Source: Chitinophaga sp. SYP-B3965
GTDB taxonomy: Bacteria > Bacteroidota > Bacteroidia > Chitinophagales > Chitinophagaceae
DNA: 64,000 bases
Direction of reading: 5' to 3'
Assembly: GCF_009647655.1 (NCBI RefSeq)
Contig: NZ_WJFD01000004.1
Span: forward strand, 310,001-374,000
Shown here: positions 43,320 to 52,513 of the stretch, one piece after another
Position numbering within the stretch: position 1 is the first letter of the stretch
Layout: each line of letters starts with the position of its first letter
Made by a program: the position numbers and the translations under genes
Notes under the pieces: generated by a model
What the model was told of the DNA's origin: nothing
Databases searched by the model: none
What the model saw: only the letters and a program-made list of their open reading frames with translations

Positions 43320-45944
43320 CGTAGCCGTGCCGGTGAGGAAGAAGTCAAATCCAAGATAATCGACTGCTTTCACCTGCCATACGTATACACCGGATGATTG
43401 GATCCTTCCATTGATGCGGCCATCCCATCCTTTGCCACTCTGGAAACCACGGTATACCAATTCTCCCCAACGGGTATAAACCATGAAGTATTCAATATTC
43501 TGGATACCTGCAGCGATAGGGCGTAACTGATCATTCACACCATCTCCGTTTGGTGTGAATGCCGTGGGTACAAAAACCTGTGGCATGGTATTGTATACTT
43601 TCACATTCAGGAAAGCAGAATCTGTACATCCGCCAATGTCCTGCACCAATACTTTATAACGTAATCCTTTGATGGGTGCATTGAATAATGCTATAGGATT
43701 GGGAATAGTAGTAGCAGATAATCCGTTTGAAGGAAACCAGGTGTACTGCGAGCCGCCGGAAGCATTTAATTGCAGTGGCTGGCCCAATACAATAGCAGTG
43801 TCCCTTCCTGCAAAAGCATTGATCTTAGGTAGTACGGTCACCATCACGGTATCTTTTGTAGGCTTAGGGCAGCCTCTTGTATCAAATGCAGAAAAGACGT
43901 AAGCAGCGGTTGCTTTTGGTCTTACCGTAGGATCCATGGAAATGGGAACGCCGGCAGCATCTGTGGTTTGCCATGTATAAAAAGTACCGTCCGTGAGTGC
44001 ATGCAGTTGTGCGAAGGTATCAAAACAGATAATGGTATCTGCACCTGCAAATGCACGCGGATAAGGTACTGTGGATACCAGCATCTGATCAGTGGCAGAG
44101 CAGCCGCTGATGGTGGCGGTAACACTATAAATAGTATTATTGGTAGTGATCGCTAAAGGACTTTTAACGGCAGCATTATTTAAATTCTGGGCAGGCGTCC
44201 ATGTATATAACAGGCCATTGGATTGCGGCCTTAACTGGATCTGATCTCCCTGGCAGATCACCGTGTCTGCCGGTAAATTTAAACTTACGCGATCTACTGT
44301 TCGTATCATCACAGAGTCTCGGTTCAGGCAGCCGTCCTGATCAAGATCTACATAATATTTTGTGTCTGTAGTGGGGCTCACTCTTGGTATGGGGGTATTT
44401 GCACCCGTCATATTAATGGTGGGCGACCAGGTGAATACACCAGTGCCCAATGCCTGTAATTGTAACTGATCGGGCGGGCAGATGAGTGTATCGCGGAATG
44501 AAAGATTGATCGGTGGTTTATCCAGTACCTCCAGCGGATTGAAGATAGTATCCTTGCAACCGACAGTATTGTGTACGATCAGCCGGACGTTCTTAAGGCC
44601 GTTAGTGGGATAAGTATAAAGCGGATGCTGCTCATCGGAAAAATCTGTTTGTGCAGTGGGCTCTCCGAAATCCCAATCCCAGAAATTAGTAATGCCATAC
44701 CGGGAAGTGGTCTGGTCTCTGAATATAAGCGGTTTATTGATGCAGGAGCCGGTCACAGAAAAACGGGGTTCAAATCCGGGGTACACATACACTTGTGCAT
44801 CAGTAGAATCAGGACATTGAAAACCTCTGTTGGTAGCCAGCTTGATGGTATAAGTACCTGCTGTGGGGAATGTATAATCTGCGATGTTGTTGCTAGAATT
44901 ATAGACCACTGCCCCTGCGCTGTTCTTAAATTCCCAGAACCAGGATACGATCAGCGGGCTGGTAGATTGATTGGCTAAACTTAGCTGTTGGGTATTACCG
45001 CATAACATGTATTCCGGTAAAAGTGAGGCGGAGGCTACGGTGCAGCCGGTGATATTTATCTGCAGGTCTTTCCGTTGTGTGGCAATAGCTACACCATTAC
45101 GGATCTCCTGTACGCAAACGGTTACTACATAAATTCCTACACCTGGTGCTATACCTGTGATCAAACCAGTATTGGGATTAATGGAAACACGGTTGCCTAA
45201 CGGACTGCCGCCACTAAAACCATCACCATAAGGAACAGAATAATAGGGAGGGGATACAGGCGGCTGACTGTTATTTCCACCAATTGGGCCACCAGCTCCT
45301 CCTCCGCCACCTCCACCACCAGAATAACCGGCAGTTTGGTAAGCTTCGCAAAAGAAATAACGCAGCTGATCTCCATCTCCATCCGTTGCGGCAAAACTGT
45401 AAGAGAAAGAGTTCTCTGCGCAGATGGTCACCAGGTCATCTCCCGTAAATCTGGCGCTGTGATTTTGTGCAAAAGCAGTACCCGGAATTTCAGCAGTGTA
45501 AGTGGCGCCGATCCTGCCATAACCAAAGGAAAGATTATTAATACCGTCTACCCGGTTGGTAACCTGGGAAGTGAGGATGTAACCATCTGCAGAAGCCGGT
45601 AAGGAAAGAGGAAATGTCCAGGTGCCTACATAATAACAAATGAATGGTGGCCGGGTAATGCAGGGATCGTTGCTGGTAGTGCTGATCTGTTCTTCGTTGT
45701 TAAACGTAACTGCTATATCCTGGATGCGTGCTCCCGTAGCCCTGTTAAATACACCTATATAAGTTGGATTGGCAAACTGGCGGTTGGCTGTACCGCAGCT
45801 TCTGAATTGTTTTAAGGTAACGGAATAGTTGTACATGCCACCGGACATGCCTGTAAATGTATAATACATCTCCCCGCCGGTAATGTGGTCGGCTTTGAGG
45901 GTGAGCGATGCTCCTAAAAAAATCAGCAACAGAATGTGCTTCAT
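43308..45944 (-). CDS. Secreted PKD-repeat protein with gliding/T9SS type B C-terminal domain
   Basis: 878 residues, signal peptide (MKHILLLIFLGASLTLKA), then ADHITGGEMYYTFTGMSGG, a start seen in many Bacteroidota surface proteins. A Gly-rich linker (SGGGGGGGGAGGPIGG) lies near residue 215. Several PKD/Ig-like beta domains follow (for example FWDWDFGEPTAQTD, FWEFKNSAG, and tandem CPPDQLQLQALGTG-type domains). The C-terminus carries the CHU_C gliding domain: VFVPTAFTPNGDGVNDQLRP, MVYTRWGELVYRG, GWDGRINGR and SSGVYVWQVKAVDY. This domain is the sorting signal of the type IX secretion system, so the protein is exported and probably surface-attached, likely as an adhesin or matrix protein. Confidence 0.9.
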   Translation of the reverse strand: MKHILLLIFLGASLTLKADHITGGEMYYTFTGMSGGMYNYSVTLKQFRSCGTANRQFANPTYIGVFNRATGARIQDIAVTFNNEEQISTTSNDPCITRPPFICYYVGTWTFPLSLPASADGYILTSQVTNRVDGINNLSFGYGRIGATYTAEIPGTAFAQNHSARFTGDDLVTICAENSFSYSFAATDGDGDQLRYFFCEAYQTAGYSGGGGGGGGAGGPIGGNNSQPPVSPPYYSVPYGDGFSGGSPLGNRVSINPNTGLITGIAPGVGIYVVTVCVQEIRNGVAIATQRKDLQINITGCTVASASLLPEYMLCGNTQQLSLANQSTSPLIVSWFWEFKNSAGAVVYNSSNNIADYTFPTAGTYTIKLATNRGFQCPDSTDAQVYVYPGFEPRFSVTGSCINKPLIFRDQTTSRYGITNFWDWDFGEPTAQTDFSDEQHPLYTYPTNGLKNVRLIVHNTVGCKDTIFNPLEVLDKPPINLSFRDTLICPPDQLQLQALGTGVFTWSPTINMTGANTPIPRVSPTTDTKYYVDLDQDGCLNRDSVMIRTVDRVSLNLPADTVICQGDQIQLRPQSNGLLYTWTPAQNLNNAAVKSPLAITTNNTIYSVTATISGCSATDQMLVSTVPYPRAFAGADTIICFDTFAQLHALTDGTFYTWQTTDAAGVPISMDPTVRPKATAAYVFSAFDTRGCPKPTKDTVMVTVLPKINAFAGRDTAIVLGQPLQLNASGGSQYTWFPSNGLSATTIPNPIALFNAPIKGLRYKVLVQDIGGCTDSAFLNVKVYNTMPQVFVPTAFTPNGDGVNDQLRPIAAGIQNIEYFMVYTRWGELVYRGFQSGKGWDGRINGRIQSSGVYVWQVKAVDYLGFDFFLTGTATLLR

Positions 45945-46076
45945 GCAGATGTATTTGCGCCAGGGATACTACGTAAAAACCCTCGTTCTGGTTGCTCTGT
46001 CAGCTTATGTTAGGTCAGATGATCTGTTGTAAATGTATGATTCCTTCACGTATGCTGGTAGCACCTATGAAAGAAT

Positions 46077-46101
46077 ATTATACATACTTTTTATGTATAA
46101 T
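46077..46101. repeat. AT-rich inverted repeat between kinase and gliding-type genes
   Basis: ATTATACATA (46077-46086), loop CTTTT, TATGTATAAT (46092-46101): perfect 10-bp arms. Placed 68 nt past the kinase stop (minus strand) and about 130 bp upstream of the gliding-type gene. It could be a weak terminator or an operator. The rest of this 225-bp gap shows nothing else. Confidence 0.55.
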
Positions 46102-46169
46102 GCAATTCGGGTTGCTTACTAGCAGATAGAGTTGAATTTTTAATATTGTGTAATTGTAAATTTTATGTG

Positions 46170-47867
46170 TCAGAGCTGAAATTGCTTCAAAGGAAGGATG
46201 ATCCTGAAGGTTGCGCCTTCTCCATTTTCAGAATGAGCGGTGATACTGCCATGATGGTTCAGTACTATTTTCCTGCAAAGTGCCAATCCTATACCGGTTC
46301 CTGCATATTCATGTTTTGTATGCAGGCGTTGAAAGATGGTAAAGATCTGTTCTGCATATTGCTGATCAAACCCGATGCCGTTGTCTTTAAACTCGATCAG
46401 GCAGTAGGAGAGGGAGGGATTTAATCCTTCCGGCAATTGAGCATCCATGTCTAACATGGTAACCGTGATATTAATGGCAGGTTCATCTCTTGTATTAAAT
46501 TTCAGGGCGTTACTGATCAGGTTGCTGAAGAGCTGATTGATCTGTAAAGGATTCGCTTCAATTACCGGGAGTTGTTGTATGTTGATCTTTGCATTCTTTT
46601 CGCGGATCAGCAATTCAAAGTCATCCACTACCTGCCAGATAACGGCATGAAGATCTACTCTCGTAAAAGTTTCTTCCGGTGCTATTAAGCGGGAATAATG
46701 TAATACATCTTTGATCAGTCTTCTCATGCGGGTAGAGGATGCCGCAATTTTATCCAGGTAACCTTTGGACTTTGAAGAGATAGACCCCAGGCTGCTTTCC
46801 AGCATTTCTGTGAAGGTCCTTATTTTCCTCAGTGGTTCCTGGAGATCGTGACTGGTGATATAAGCAAACTGTTCCAGTTCTGAGTTGGAACGTTGCAGGT
46901 TGAAGTTGGCGCTTTTGATCTCTGCAGTTCTTTCATGCACGCGTTTTTCCAGTAATTCTTCACTGGCGCGTAAAGCATGTTCCGCTTCTTTCAGTTCTGT
47001 AATATCTATCATTACATTCATGGCCCCTGTTACATAACCTTCATGATCATGTAAGGGTTCCGGATAGGCGATCACATGTTTCATTTTTCCATCCGGCTGC
47101 TGGATCAGCATTTCCAGGTTGATGTCCCGGTTTTCGCGGAGGGCTTTAGCCATGGGGCCATTTTCATGTGCAATGGGTGTGCCGTCTGTTAAGAACATCT
47201 TATACGAGCCGTTCCATTTATCTTTTCCGATCGCTGGTTCCCTGCCCCATAATTCCCTGGCGGCATTATTGTACAGGTTGATGAAACCATTGGCATCTAT
47301 GGTAAAAACGGCCACAGGGAGGCTTTCTACCAACTGGCGGTAATTTGCTTCCGCTATTTCTATTTTTATGCCTTGTTTTCTTTTTTCTGTGGTTTCATGA
47401 CAGACCACCAGGATGCCGCCTACTTGTCCTTCTTCATCTTTCACGGGGCTGTAGCTGAAGGTCCAGTACATATCTTCTATGCTGCCATTGCGATAGATGG
47501 GCACCAGCAGATCTTCATTCCATGTGGATTCGCCAGCCCATACCTGGTCTATCTGCGGTTTGATGATGTGCCATATTTCCGGCCAGCAGTCTTCTCCTTT
47601 TTGTCCTACGGCGGCGGGATGTTTGCCTTCAATTCCTAAACTGGGGCGGTAGGCATCATTGTAGAACTGTATCATATCCGGTCCCCACCATAAGAACATG
47701 GGGAAGCGGGAATTCAATACAATGCTCAGTGCGGTACGTAAACTTTGCGGCCATTGATCCGGTGTGCCAATGGAAGTGGAGGCCCAATCGTAGTTACGGA
47801 TCAATGCACCTAACTCACCACCTCCTTCCATAAACTTGAAAGAAGCGTAAGTTGGAGTTGATGTCAT
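46170..47867 (-). CDS. PAS-domain sensor histidine kinase
   Basis: 565 residues from the ATG 47865-47867 (MTSTPTYASF); the open frame continues to a GTG two codons upstream. No membrane helix, so cytosolic. First PAS-like domain at about 20-150 (ASTSIGTPDQWPQSLRTALS), second PAS at about 165-285 (LPVAVFTIDANGFINLYN, then WGREPAIGKDKWNGSYK), a coiled coil, HisKA (SELEQFAYITSHDLQEPLRK, phospho-His after TS) and HATPase (NLISNALKFNTRD, DNGIGFDQQYAEQIFTIFQR, GTGIGLALCRKI). It follows a single-domain response regulator gene 12 nt upstream, which is the obvious partner. Confidence 0.92.
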   Translation of the reverse strand: MTSTPTYASFKFMEGGGELGALIRNYDWASTSIGTPDQWPQSLRTALSIVLNSRFPMFLWWGPDMIQFYNDAYRPSLGIEGKHPAAVGQKGEDCWPEIWHIIKPQIDQVWAGESTWNEDLLVPIYRNGSIEDMYWTFSYSPVKDEEGQVGGILVVCHETTEKRKQGIKIEIAEANYRQLVESLPVAVFTIDANGFINLYNNAARELWGREPAIGKDKWNGSYKMFLTDGTPIAHENGPMAKALRENRDINLEMLIQQPDGKMKHVIAYPEPLHDHEGYVTGAMNVMIDITELKEAEHALRASEELLEKRVHERTAEIKSANFNLQRSNSELEQFAYITSHDLQEPLRKIRTFTEMLESSLGSISSKSKGYLDKIAASSTRMRRLIKDVLHYSRLIAPEETFTRVDLHAVIWQVVDDFELLIREKNAKINIQQLPVIEANPLQINQLFSNLISNALKFNTRDEPAINITVTMLDMDAQLPEGLNPSLSYCLIEFKDNGIGFDQQYAEQIFTIFQRLHTKHEYAGTGIGLALCRKIVLNHHGSITAHSENGEGATFRIILPLKQFQL

Positions 47868-47879
47868 GATCACAATGCT

Positions 47880-48275
47880 TTAACGGGTAGCAGGAAATAA
47901 TAAACCATGCAGGAGGCCCACTAATTCTGAGAACTTCTCTGGTTTAGTGATAAAATCATGTGCACCCAATTGTTTGGCTTCTTCAATTGTTTTCATGTCT
48001 GAAGCAGTTGAAAAAATAATAACGGGTACATCTTTTGCCTTATGTGCTGCTTTTACTTCCCGAAGGAACTGGATGCCGTTCATTACAGGCATATTAAGAT
48101 CAAGGAAGATCAGATCCGGTAATGCATCGGAATCATTTAACTGCATAATGCCTTCATAGCCATTGGGTGCAATCGTACAACTGATAGCATTATCTATGAA
48201 TGCAAGAGCAGAGGTGAAGATCTCCTGATCATCAATATCATCATCTATGAGCAGTATGGTGGGTGTGTTTAACAT
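47880..48275 (-). CDS. Single-domain response regulator (Rcp1-like)
   Basis: 131 residues from the ATG 48273-48275 (MLNTPTILLIDDDIDDQEIF); the frame opens six codons earlier at a TTG. Only a receiver domain is present: acidic pocket DDD near residue 11, phospho-Asp in LIFLDLNMPVMNG, Thr/Ser in IIFSTASDMK and Lys in HDFITKPEKF. Such regulators of the CheY/Rcp1 type pair with PAS kinases; the kinase gene follows 12 nt downstream. No output domain, so it acts by protein contact. Confidence 0.93.
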   Translation of the reverse strand: MLNTPTILLIDDDIDDQEIFTSALAFIDNAISCTIAPNGYEGIMQLNDSDALPDLIFLDLNMPVMNGIQFLREVKAAHKAKDVPVIIFSTASDMKTIEEAKQLGAHDFITKPEKFSELVGLLHGLLFPATR

Positions 48276-48500
48276 AACTTCAGGTCTATTCAATCGCTAG
48301 GTGAAACTACAATTTTTTGTAGGATAAAATTCAATTTGCGAAACATTACAAAATAAATATATGTCTATCAGGGCTTTTATTGAGGATAACGCATTACTGT
48401 TAATTTAAACAAAAAACGGGAGAAATTATAGTTAACGGCTGTTTTCGCCGAATAAAATAATTAATTATTTAGCCGTAAGATTGTAATTAATATTCCTTGT

Positions 48501-50015
48501 ATGAGAAAGTTACTCTTTATGACGCTGGTGGTTATTAGCAGCCAGCACCTGTTTGCACAGAAAAAACCGAACGTTATCATTATTTATGCGGATGACCTGG
48601 GGTATGGGGACCTCGGTTGCTATGGCGCTACCAAAGTAAAAACTCCGAATATTGACCGGCTGGCCAAAGAAGGGCTGCGTTTCACTAACGGGCATACTAC
48701 TTCTGCCACCTGCACGCCTTCCCGGTTTGCTTTGCTCACGGGGAGATATCCCTGGCGGAAAACGGGAACGGGTGTTTTACCGGGCAACGCGATCATGATC
48801 ATTCCCACGGATAAACCATCCCTGGCCACTGTGATGCAAAAAGGTGGTTACAAAACGGCCCTGGTGGGAAAATGGCACCTGGGCCTGGGAGATGGAAATG
48901 ACATTGACTGGAACGGGTCTGTGAAACCGGGACCTAATGAAGTGGGATTTGATTATTCCTTTTGTTTTCCTGCCACGGCGGACAGGGTGCCCACTGTTTT
49001 TGTAGAAAACCACACAGTGCTGGGGCTGGATAAGAACGATCCTATTGAAGTTAACTATAAAGAAAAAGTAGGAAATGACCCTACCGGCAAAGAGCATCCG
49101 GAATTGCTCAAAATGAGATCTTCTGCGGGACATGGACATGACAATACGATCGTCAATGGTATCGGCAGGATCGGTTACATGAAAGGGGGGAATAAAGCCC
49201 GCTGGACGGATGAAGAACTGGCGTATACATTTACAGAAAGAGCAGAACAGTTCATTGAGCAAAATCGCCAACAACCTTTCTTCCTTTATTTCGCGCTGAG
49301 TGATATTCATGTTCCCCGGATGCCGGGTACTGCTTTCAAAGGTAAAAGCGGCTTAGGTTACAGAGGGGATGCTATCTTACAAATGGATTGGACGGTCGGC
49401 CGGATCACGCAGAAGTTGCGGGAGCTGGGGATCGAGAAAAATACGCTGATCATTTTTTCCAGTGATAATGGGCCGGTGCTGGATGATGGTTACGAGGATG
49501 AAGCGGTAACATTGCAAAACGGGCATCAGCCTGCTGGTGTTTTGCGGGGAGGGAAATACAGTGCTTTTGAAGGAGGTACGCGTGTGCCGTGGATTGTTTC
49601 CTGGCCGGGGACTGTAAAGAGCGGAACTTCTTCTGATGCGTTGATCAGTCAGGTGGACTTATTTGCTTCTTTCTCTCAACTAACCGGGCAGAAATTAGGA
49701 GTGGATGATGCCCCGGATAGTTTTAATATGCTGGATGTTTTACTGGGGCGTTCTGCTAAAGGACGATCCTGGCTCGTATTGCAGGGAGGTTCTTTGTCTT
49801 TGGTGCAGGGGAATTTTAAATACATTACACCTTCTAAAGGGAAGGCGTTGATGGAGTTGGTGAATATTGAATCTGGTAATGATGAGGCGGCGCAGTTGTA
49901 TGATCTTTCGAAAGATGTGGGGGAGCGGAATAATATTGCTGCTTTATATCCGGAGAGGGTGAAGGAGATGGCTGCGGAGTTGCAGCGGTTAAAAGTTGCG
50001 GAGAGGACGAGGTAG
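48501..50015 (+). CDS. Sulfatase (arylsulfatase type)
   Basis: 504 residues with a signal peptide (MRKLLFMTLVVISSQHLFAQ). Sulfatase hydrolase: metal Asp pair in IIYADDLGYGDLGCYG, the formylglycine motif CTPSRFALLTGR with C71 as the residue to be oxidised, GKWHLGLGDG, and the later metal motif FSSDNGPVL. The Cys-type motif needs an anaerobic-type (anSME) or FGE maturase, which is not in the window. It is monocistronic, with no GAG lyase or carbohydrate enzyme beside it, so the sulfated substrate is unknown. Divergent from the response-regulator/kinase pair by 225 bp, with no clear promoter match. Confidence 0.93.
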   Translation: MRKLLFMTLVVISSQHLFAQKKPNVIIIYADDLGYGDLGCYGATKVKTPNIDRLAKEGLRFTNGHTTSATCTPSRFALLTGRYPWRKTGTGVLPGNAIMIIPTDKPSLATVMQKGGYKTALVGKWHLGLGDGNDIDWNGSVKPGPNEVGFDYSFCFPATADRVPTVFVENHTVLGLDKNDPIEVNYKEKVGNDPTGKEHPELLKMRSSAGHGHDNTIVNGIGRIGYMKGGNKARWTDEELAYTFTERAEQFIEQNRQQPFFLYFALSDIHVPRMPGTAFKGKSGLGYRGDAILQMDWTVGRITQKLRELGIEKNTLIIFSSDNGPVLDDGYEDEAVTLQNGHQPAGVLRGGKYSAFEGGTRVPWIVSWPGTVKSGTSSDALISQVDLFASFSQLTGQKLGVDDAPDSFNMLDVLLGRSAKGRSWLVLQGGSLSLVQGNFKYITPSKGKALMELVNIESGNDEAAQLYDLSKDVGERNNIAALYPERVKEMAAELQRLKVAERTR

Positions 50016-50028
50016 TTTTTTGCTAGGA

Positions 50029-50084
50029 GTTTGCCGCGCAGCAAAGGGCGGAGTTTTTTTTCTTCTTTAGGGGGAGCTTTTTTT
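50029..50084 (+). repeat. Dispersed intergenic repeat, copy 3
   Basis: Begins GTTTGCCGCGCA, then AAAGGGCGGAG, a T8 tract, TTTAGGGGGAG and T7. It follows the sulfatase stop by 13 nt and lies between convergent genes. Just downstream, 50091-50110 and 50122-50140 form a loose direct repeat (AGTGCTTTTTATGGTGAGAG-like). Confidence 0.65.
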
Positions 50085-50170
50085 GGAATGAGTGCTTTTT
50101 ATGGTGAGAGGCTTTTTGGGTAGTACTTTTATGGCGAGAAGATTTTAAGATAAAAAACAGATCATATAAC

Positions 50171-50204
50171 AATAGGTCAGATGGTAACTACCATCTGACC
50201 TATT
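50171..50204. repeat. Perfect 16-bp inverted repeat between convergent genes
   Basis: AATAGGTCAGATGGTA (50171-50186), AC, TACCATCTGACCTATT (50189-50204). It would form a very stable hairpin in RNA of either strand and probably acts as a bidirectional terminator or end-protector for the sulfatase and aldo/keto reductase genes. T-rich sequence follows at a distance on the minus side (TGTTTTTTATC). The rest of this 244-bp gap holds repeat copy 3 and nothing else I can name. Confidence 0.7.
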
Positions 50205-50259
50205 GCATTTAATGACTTAAAATAAAAAACTAATTGGTGTTTACACCTACCTTTTTGCA

Positions 50260-51210
50260 TTAATAAGCGCTGGCAGTATTTAATAACTCCATAGCTGAAG
50301 CATCCAGCTTTAAGGAGGCGGCGGCGATGAGATCATTGAACTGGGCCATGTTGCTGGCGCTGGCAATGGGAGCTGTGATGCCGGGTTGGGCCATTACCCA
50401 TGCAATAGCTACAGTACCGGGTTTGCTGTTGTATTGGGCGGCTACTTCATCTAAGGTGTTCAATATTTTAAAGCCTCGTTCATTGATGTAGCGAGAAACA
50501 TATTTTGTGCGGCTGCTGCCTTCGAGGTCTTTTTCGGAGCGGTATTTTCCGGTTAGGAAACCGCTGGCCAATGCGAAAAATGGAATTACGCCTATGTTGT
50601 GTTCTGTTACAAAAGGGGCATATTGGGTTTCGTACTTTTCCCTTTCCAGGAGGTTGTATTCCGGTTGCAGGGATTGGTATAAAGGGAAACCTTTTTGTTG
50701 GCTGATCTGGATGGATTCGGCGAGCCGTTCTACTGTCATGTTGGAAGTGCCGATGGCGCGTACTTTGCCTGAGCGTACTATTTCTGCATAGGCTTCGAGG
50801 GTTTCCTCTATGGGTGTTTCCAGATCATCATAGTGCGTCTGGTACAGATCGATATAATCTGTTTGCAGGCGGGTGAGGGAATCTTCTATGGATTGAAGGA
50901 TATAGGCTTTCTTCAAACCTTTCTTTTCTTCACTGAATTTGCCTCCCACTTTGGTTGCAATCACTACCTTATCGCGCTTGCCGCTTTTCTTCAACCATTT
51001 ACCGATCACTCTTTCAGAATCTCCCCCGGTATTACCAGGAATCCAGGCCGTGTAATTATCTGATGTGTCGATACCGTTGAAACCAGCATCCGTGAATGCA
51101 TCGAGTAACTGAAAGGAGGTAGGTTCATCAGCCGTCCATCCAAAAACATTACCGCCAAAAACGAGTGGGGCCAACTGAATATCTGTATTGCCCAATGTTC
51201 TCTTTTCCAT
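50260..51210 (-). CDS. Aldo/keto reductase
   Basis: NADPH-dependent reductase of 316 residues, started at the ATG 51208-51210 (MEKRTLGNTDIQLAPLVFGG); the open frame goes 9 codons further. Catalytic tetrad Asp, Tyr, Lys, His are visible in GIDTSDNYTAW, VIATKVGGKF and DLYQTHYDDLETP. The nucleotide-binding C-terminal part has IAWVMAQPGITAPIASAS. It resembles the YajO/general-stress type that reduces aldehydes. No operon partners; divergent from the porin gene by 78 bp. Confidence 0.93.
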   Translation of the reverse strand: MEKRTLGNTDIQLAPLVFGGNVFGWTADEPTSFQLLDAFTDAGFNGIDTSDNYTAWIPGNTGGDSERVIGKWLKKSGKRDKVVIATKVGGKFSEEKKGLKKAYILQSIEDSLTRLQTDYIDLYQTHYDDLETPIEETLEAYAEIVRSGKVRAIGTSNMTVERLAESIQISQQKGFPLYQSLQPEYNLLEREKYETQYAPFVTEHNIGVIPFFALASGFLTGKYRSEKDLEGSSRTKYVSRYINERGFKILNTLDEVAAQYNSKPGTVAIAWVMAQPGITAPIASASNMAQFNDLIAAASLKLDASAMELLNTASAY

Positions 51211-51288
51211 ATCTGTTGATTTAGTTCTACGTAACAAAAGAACAAAATTTATGTTGAACCTTTTGAAAAGGTATTTGTTCTTTGCTAT

Positions 51289-52425
51289 ATGAAGCCGCTA
51301 TTGTTTTTGATCGCCATTGTCTATACGCTGCCTGTGTATGCTCAGCAGGTAGATGAAACCTCGCTTTCCGAATCAGATACCATCACTAACTTTTCCGCCT
51401 ATAAACGTTCGTTGAGTTTTGCCGGGGTACTGCAAACGCGGTATGTGGCTTCGCTTACGAAAAATGTGGATGTGAACGGAAAAAACTATGATCCTGCTGT
51501 TGATAAAGGCACCAACAATTCTTTCCTTGTAAAGCGCGCCCGGATCATGGTAAAGGCGAATATCAATGATCACTTTTCTGCAAATATCCTGGCCAACTTT
51601 GCGGACTTTTCCGGTAACCCCGCCAACAAAGTATTGGAGAATGCTTTTATCCGGTATTCGCTGAATAAATATTTCAATGTACAGGCAGGGCAGTTCCGTC
51701 CTTTTATGGGTATTGAGGATATTATGCCGGTGGACATTATCCGTACCGTGGATTTCTCCAATCAGTATTATGCTTTCGGGAAAAATGGATGGCAGAGTTT
51801 CCAGGTAGGGCTTTCTGTTTTTGGAGATGTCAATGCCTCCGGGAATTTGAGGTATTATGCGGGTGTGTATAATGGCAATAACAGGAATGAGAACACGGAC
51901 GATGATAATACGAAGAATTTATATGCCCGTGTGGAAGCTTCACCGGTGAATGATCTCACGATAGGTGTAAATGCCGGTAGCGGCAGCCTGGGTAGGAGTG
52001 CTGTAGGAAATGCCTATGGTATGGATGCTTCTGCGCGGATCAGTTTGTCACGCAAATGGAAGCTGCTGTTGATGGGGGAATATAAATCGGGTACTAATTT
52101 CGTGGCTTATAATAGTGATACGTTAAGTCCTAAGCCGGCTATCAGCCAATTCAGGATGAAGGGTTTTTATTTCTTCCCTACTTTACGGTATGAATATCAT
52201 CGCCCGCGGGTGAGGGCCATGGAGTTTTCCGCGCGGTATGAATATTTTGATGAGAACGATAATCCCAGGCAGACCATCGTTCCCAACGTTTCCTTTATTT
52301 TTGCAGATAATTTCTATGCCGCCCTGCAAATGGGCGTTACCATCGACCTGTTTAAAAAAGATATCCCTCTTACCACTACTTATTCCCGCAACCTGGTATA
52401 CGTACAATTGCAGATAAGAATTTAA
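51289..52425 (+). CDS. Porin, phosphate-selective O/P type
   Basis: 378 residues with a signal peptide (MKPLLFLIAIVYTLPVYAQ) and an all-beta pattern ending in RNLVYVQLQIRI, as for an OprO/OprP-like barrel. Features seen in this family: NSFLVKRARIMVKANINDHF, AFIRYSLNKYFNVQAGQFRP, and RYEYFDENDNP near the end. OprP of Pseudomonas selects phosphate, but the specificity of Bacteroidota members is unproven; given the phosphoester enzymes in this window an anion channel is plausible. GH18 follows 88 nt downstream. Basal promoter not obvious. Confidence 0.85.
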   Translation: MKPLLFLIAIVYTLPVYAQQVDETSLSESDTITNFSAYKRSLSFAGVLQTRYVASLTKNVDVNGKNYDPAVDKGTNNSFLVKRARIMVKANINDHFSANILANFADFSGNPANKVLENAFIRYSLNKYFNVQAGQFRPFMGIEDIMPVDIIRTVDFSNQYYAFGKNGWQSFQVGLSVFGDVNASGNLRYYAGVYNGNNRNENTDDDNTKNLYARVEASPVNDLTIGVNAGSGSLGRSAVGNAYGMDASARISLSRKWKLLLMGEYKSGTNFVAYNSDTLSPKPAISQFRMKGFYFFPTLRYEYHRPRVRAMEFSARYEYFDENDNPRQTIVPNVSFIFADNFYAALQMGVTIDLFKKDIPLTTTYSRNLVYVQLQIRI

Positions 52426-52434
52426 CCCGGCCAT

Positions 52435-52465
52435 TTGGAATTGAAAAGGGGAAGGATTATTTTTA
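52435..52465 (+). promoter_or_regulatory. Possible promoter of the GH18 gene
   Basis: TTG at 52435-52437, 20 bp, TATTTTTA at 52458-52465 (one mismatch to TAnnTTTG). It lies 49 bp before the ATG at 52514. It would allow expression apart from the porin gene. Confidence 0.35.
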
Positions 52466-52513
52466 TCCTGCTCTCTTAACCTCTTTAGTTTTTTCATTTA
52501 ATACTTTCTATCT

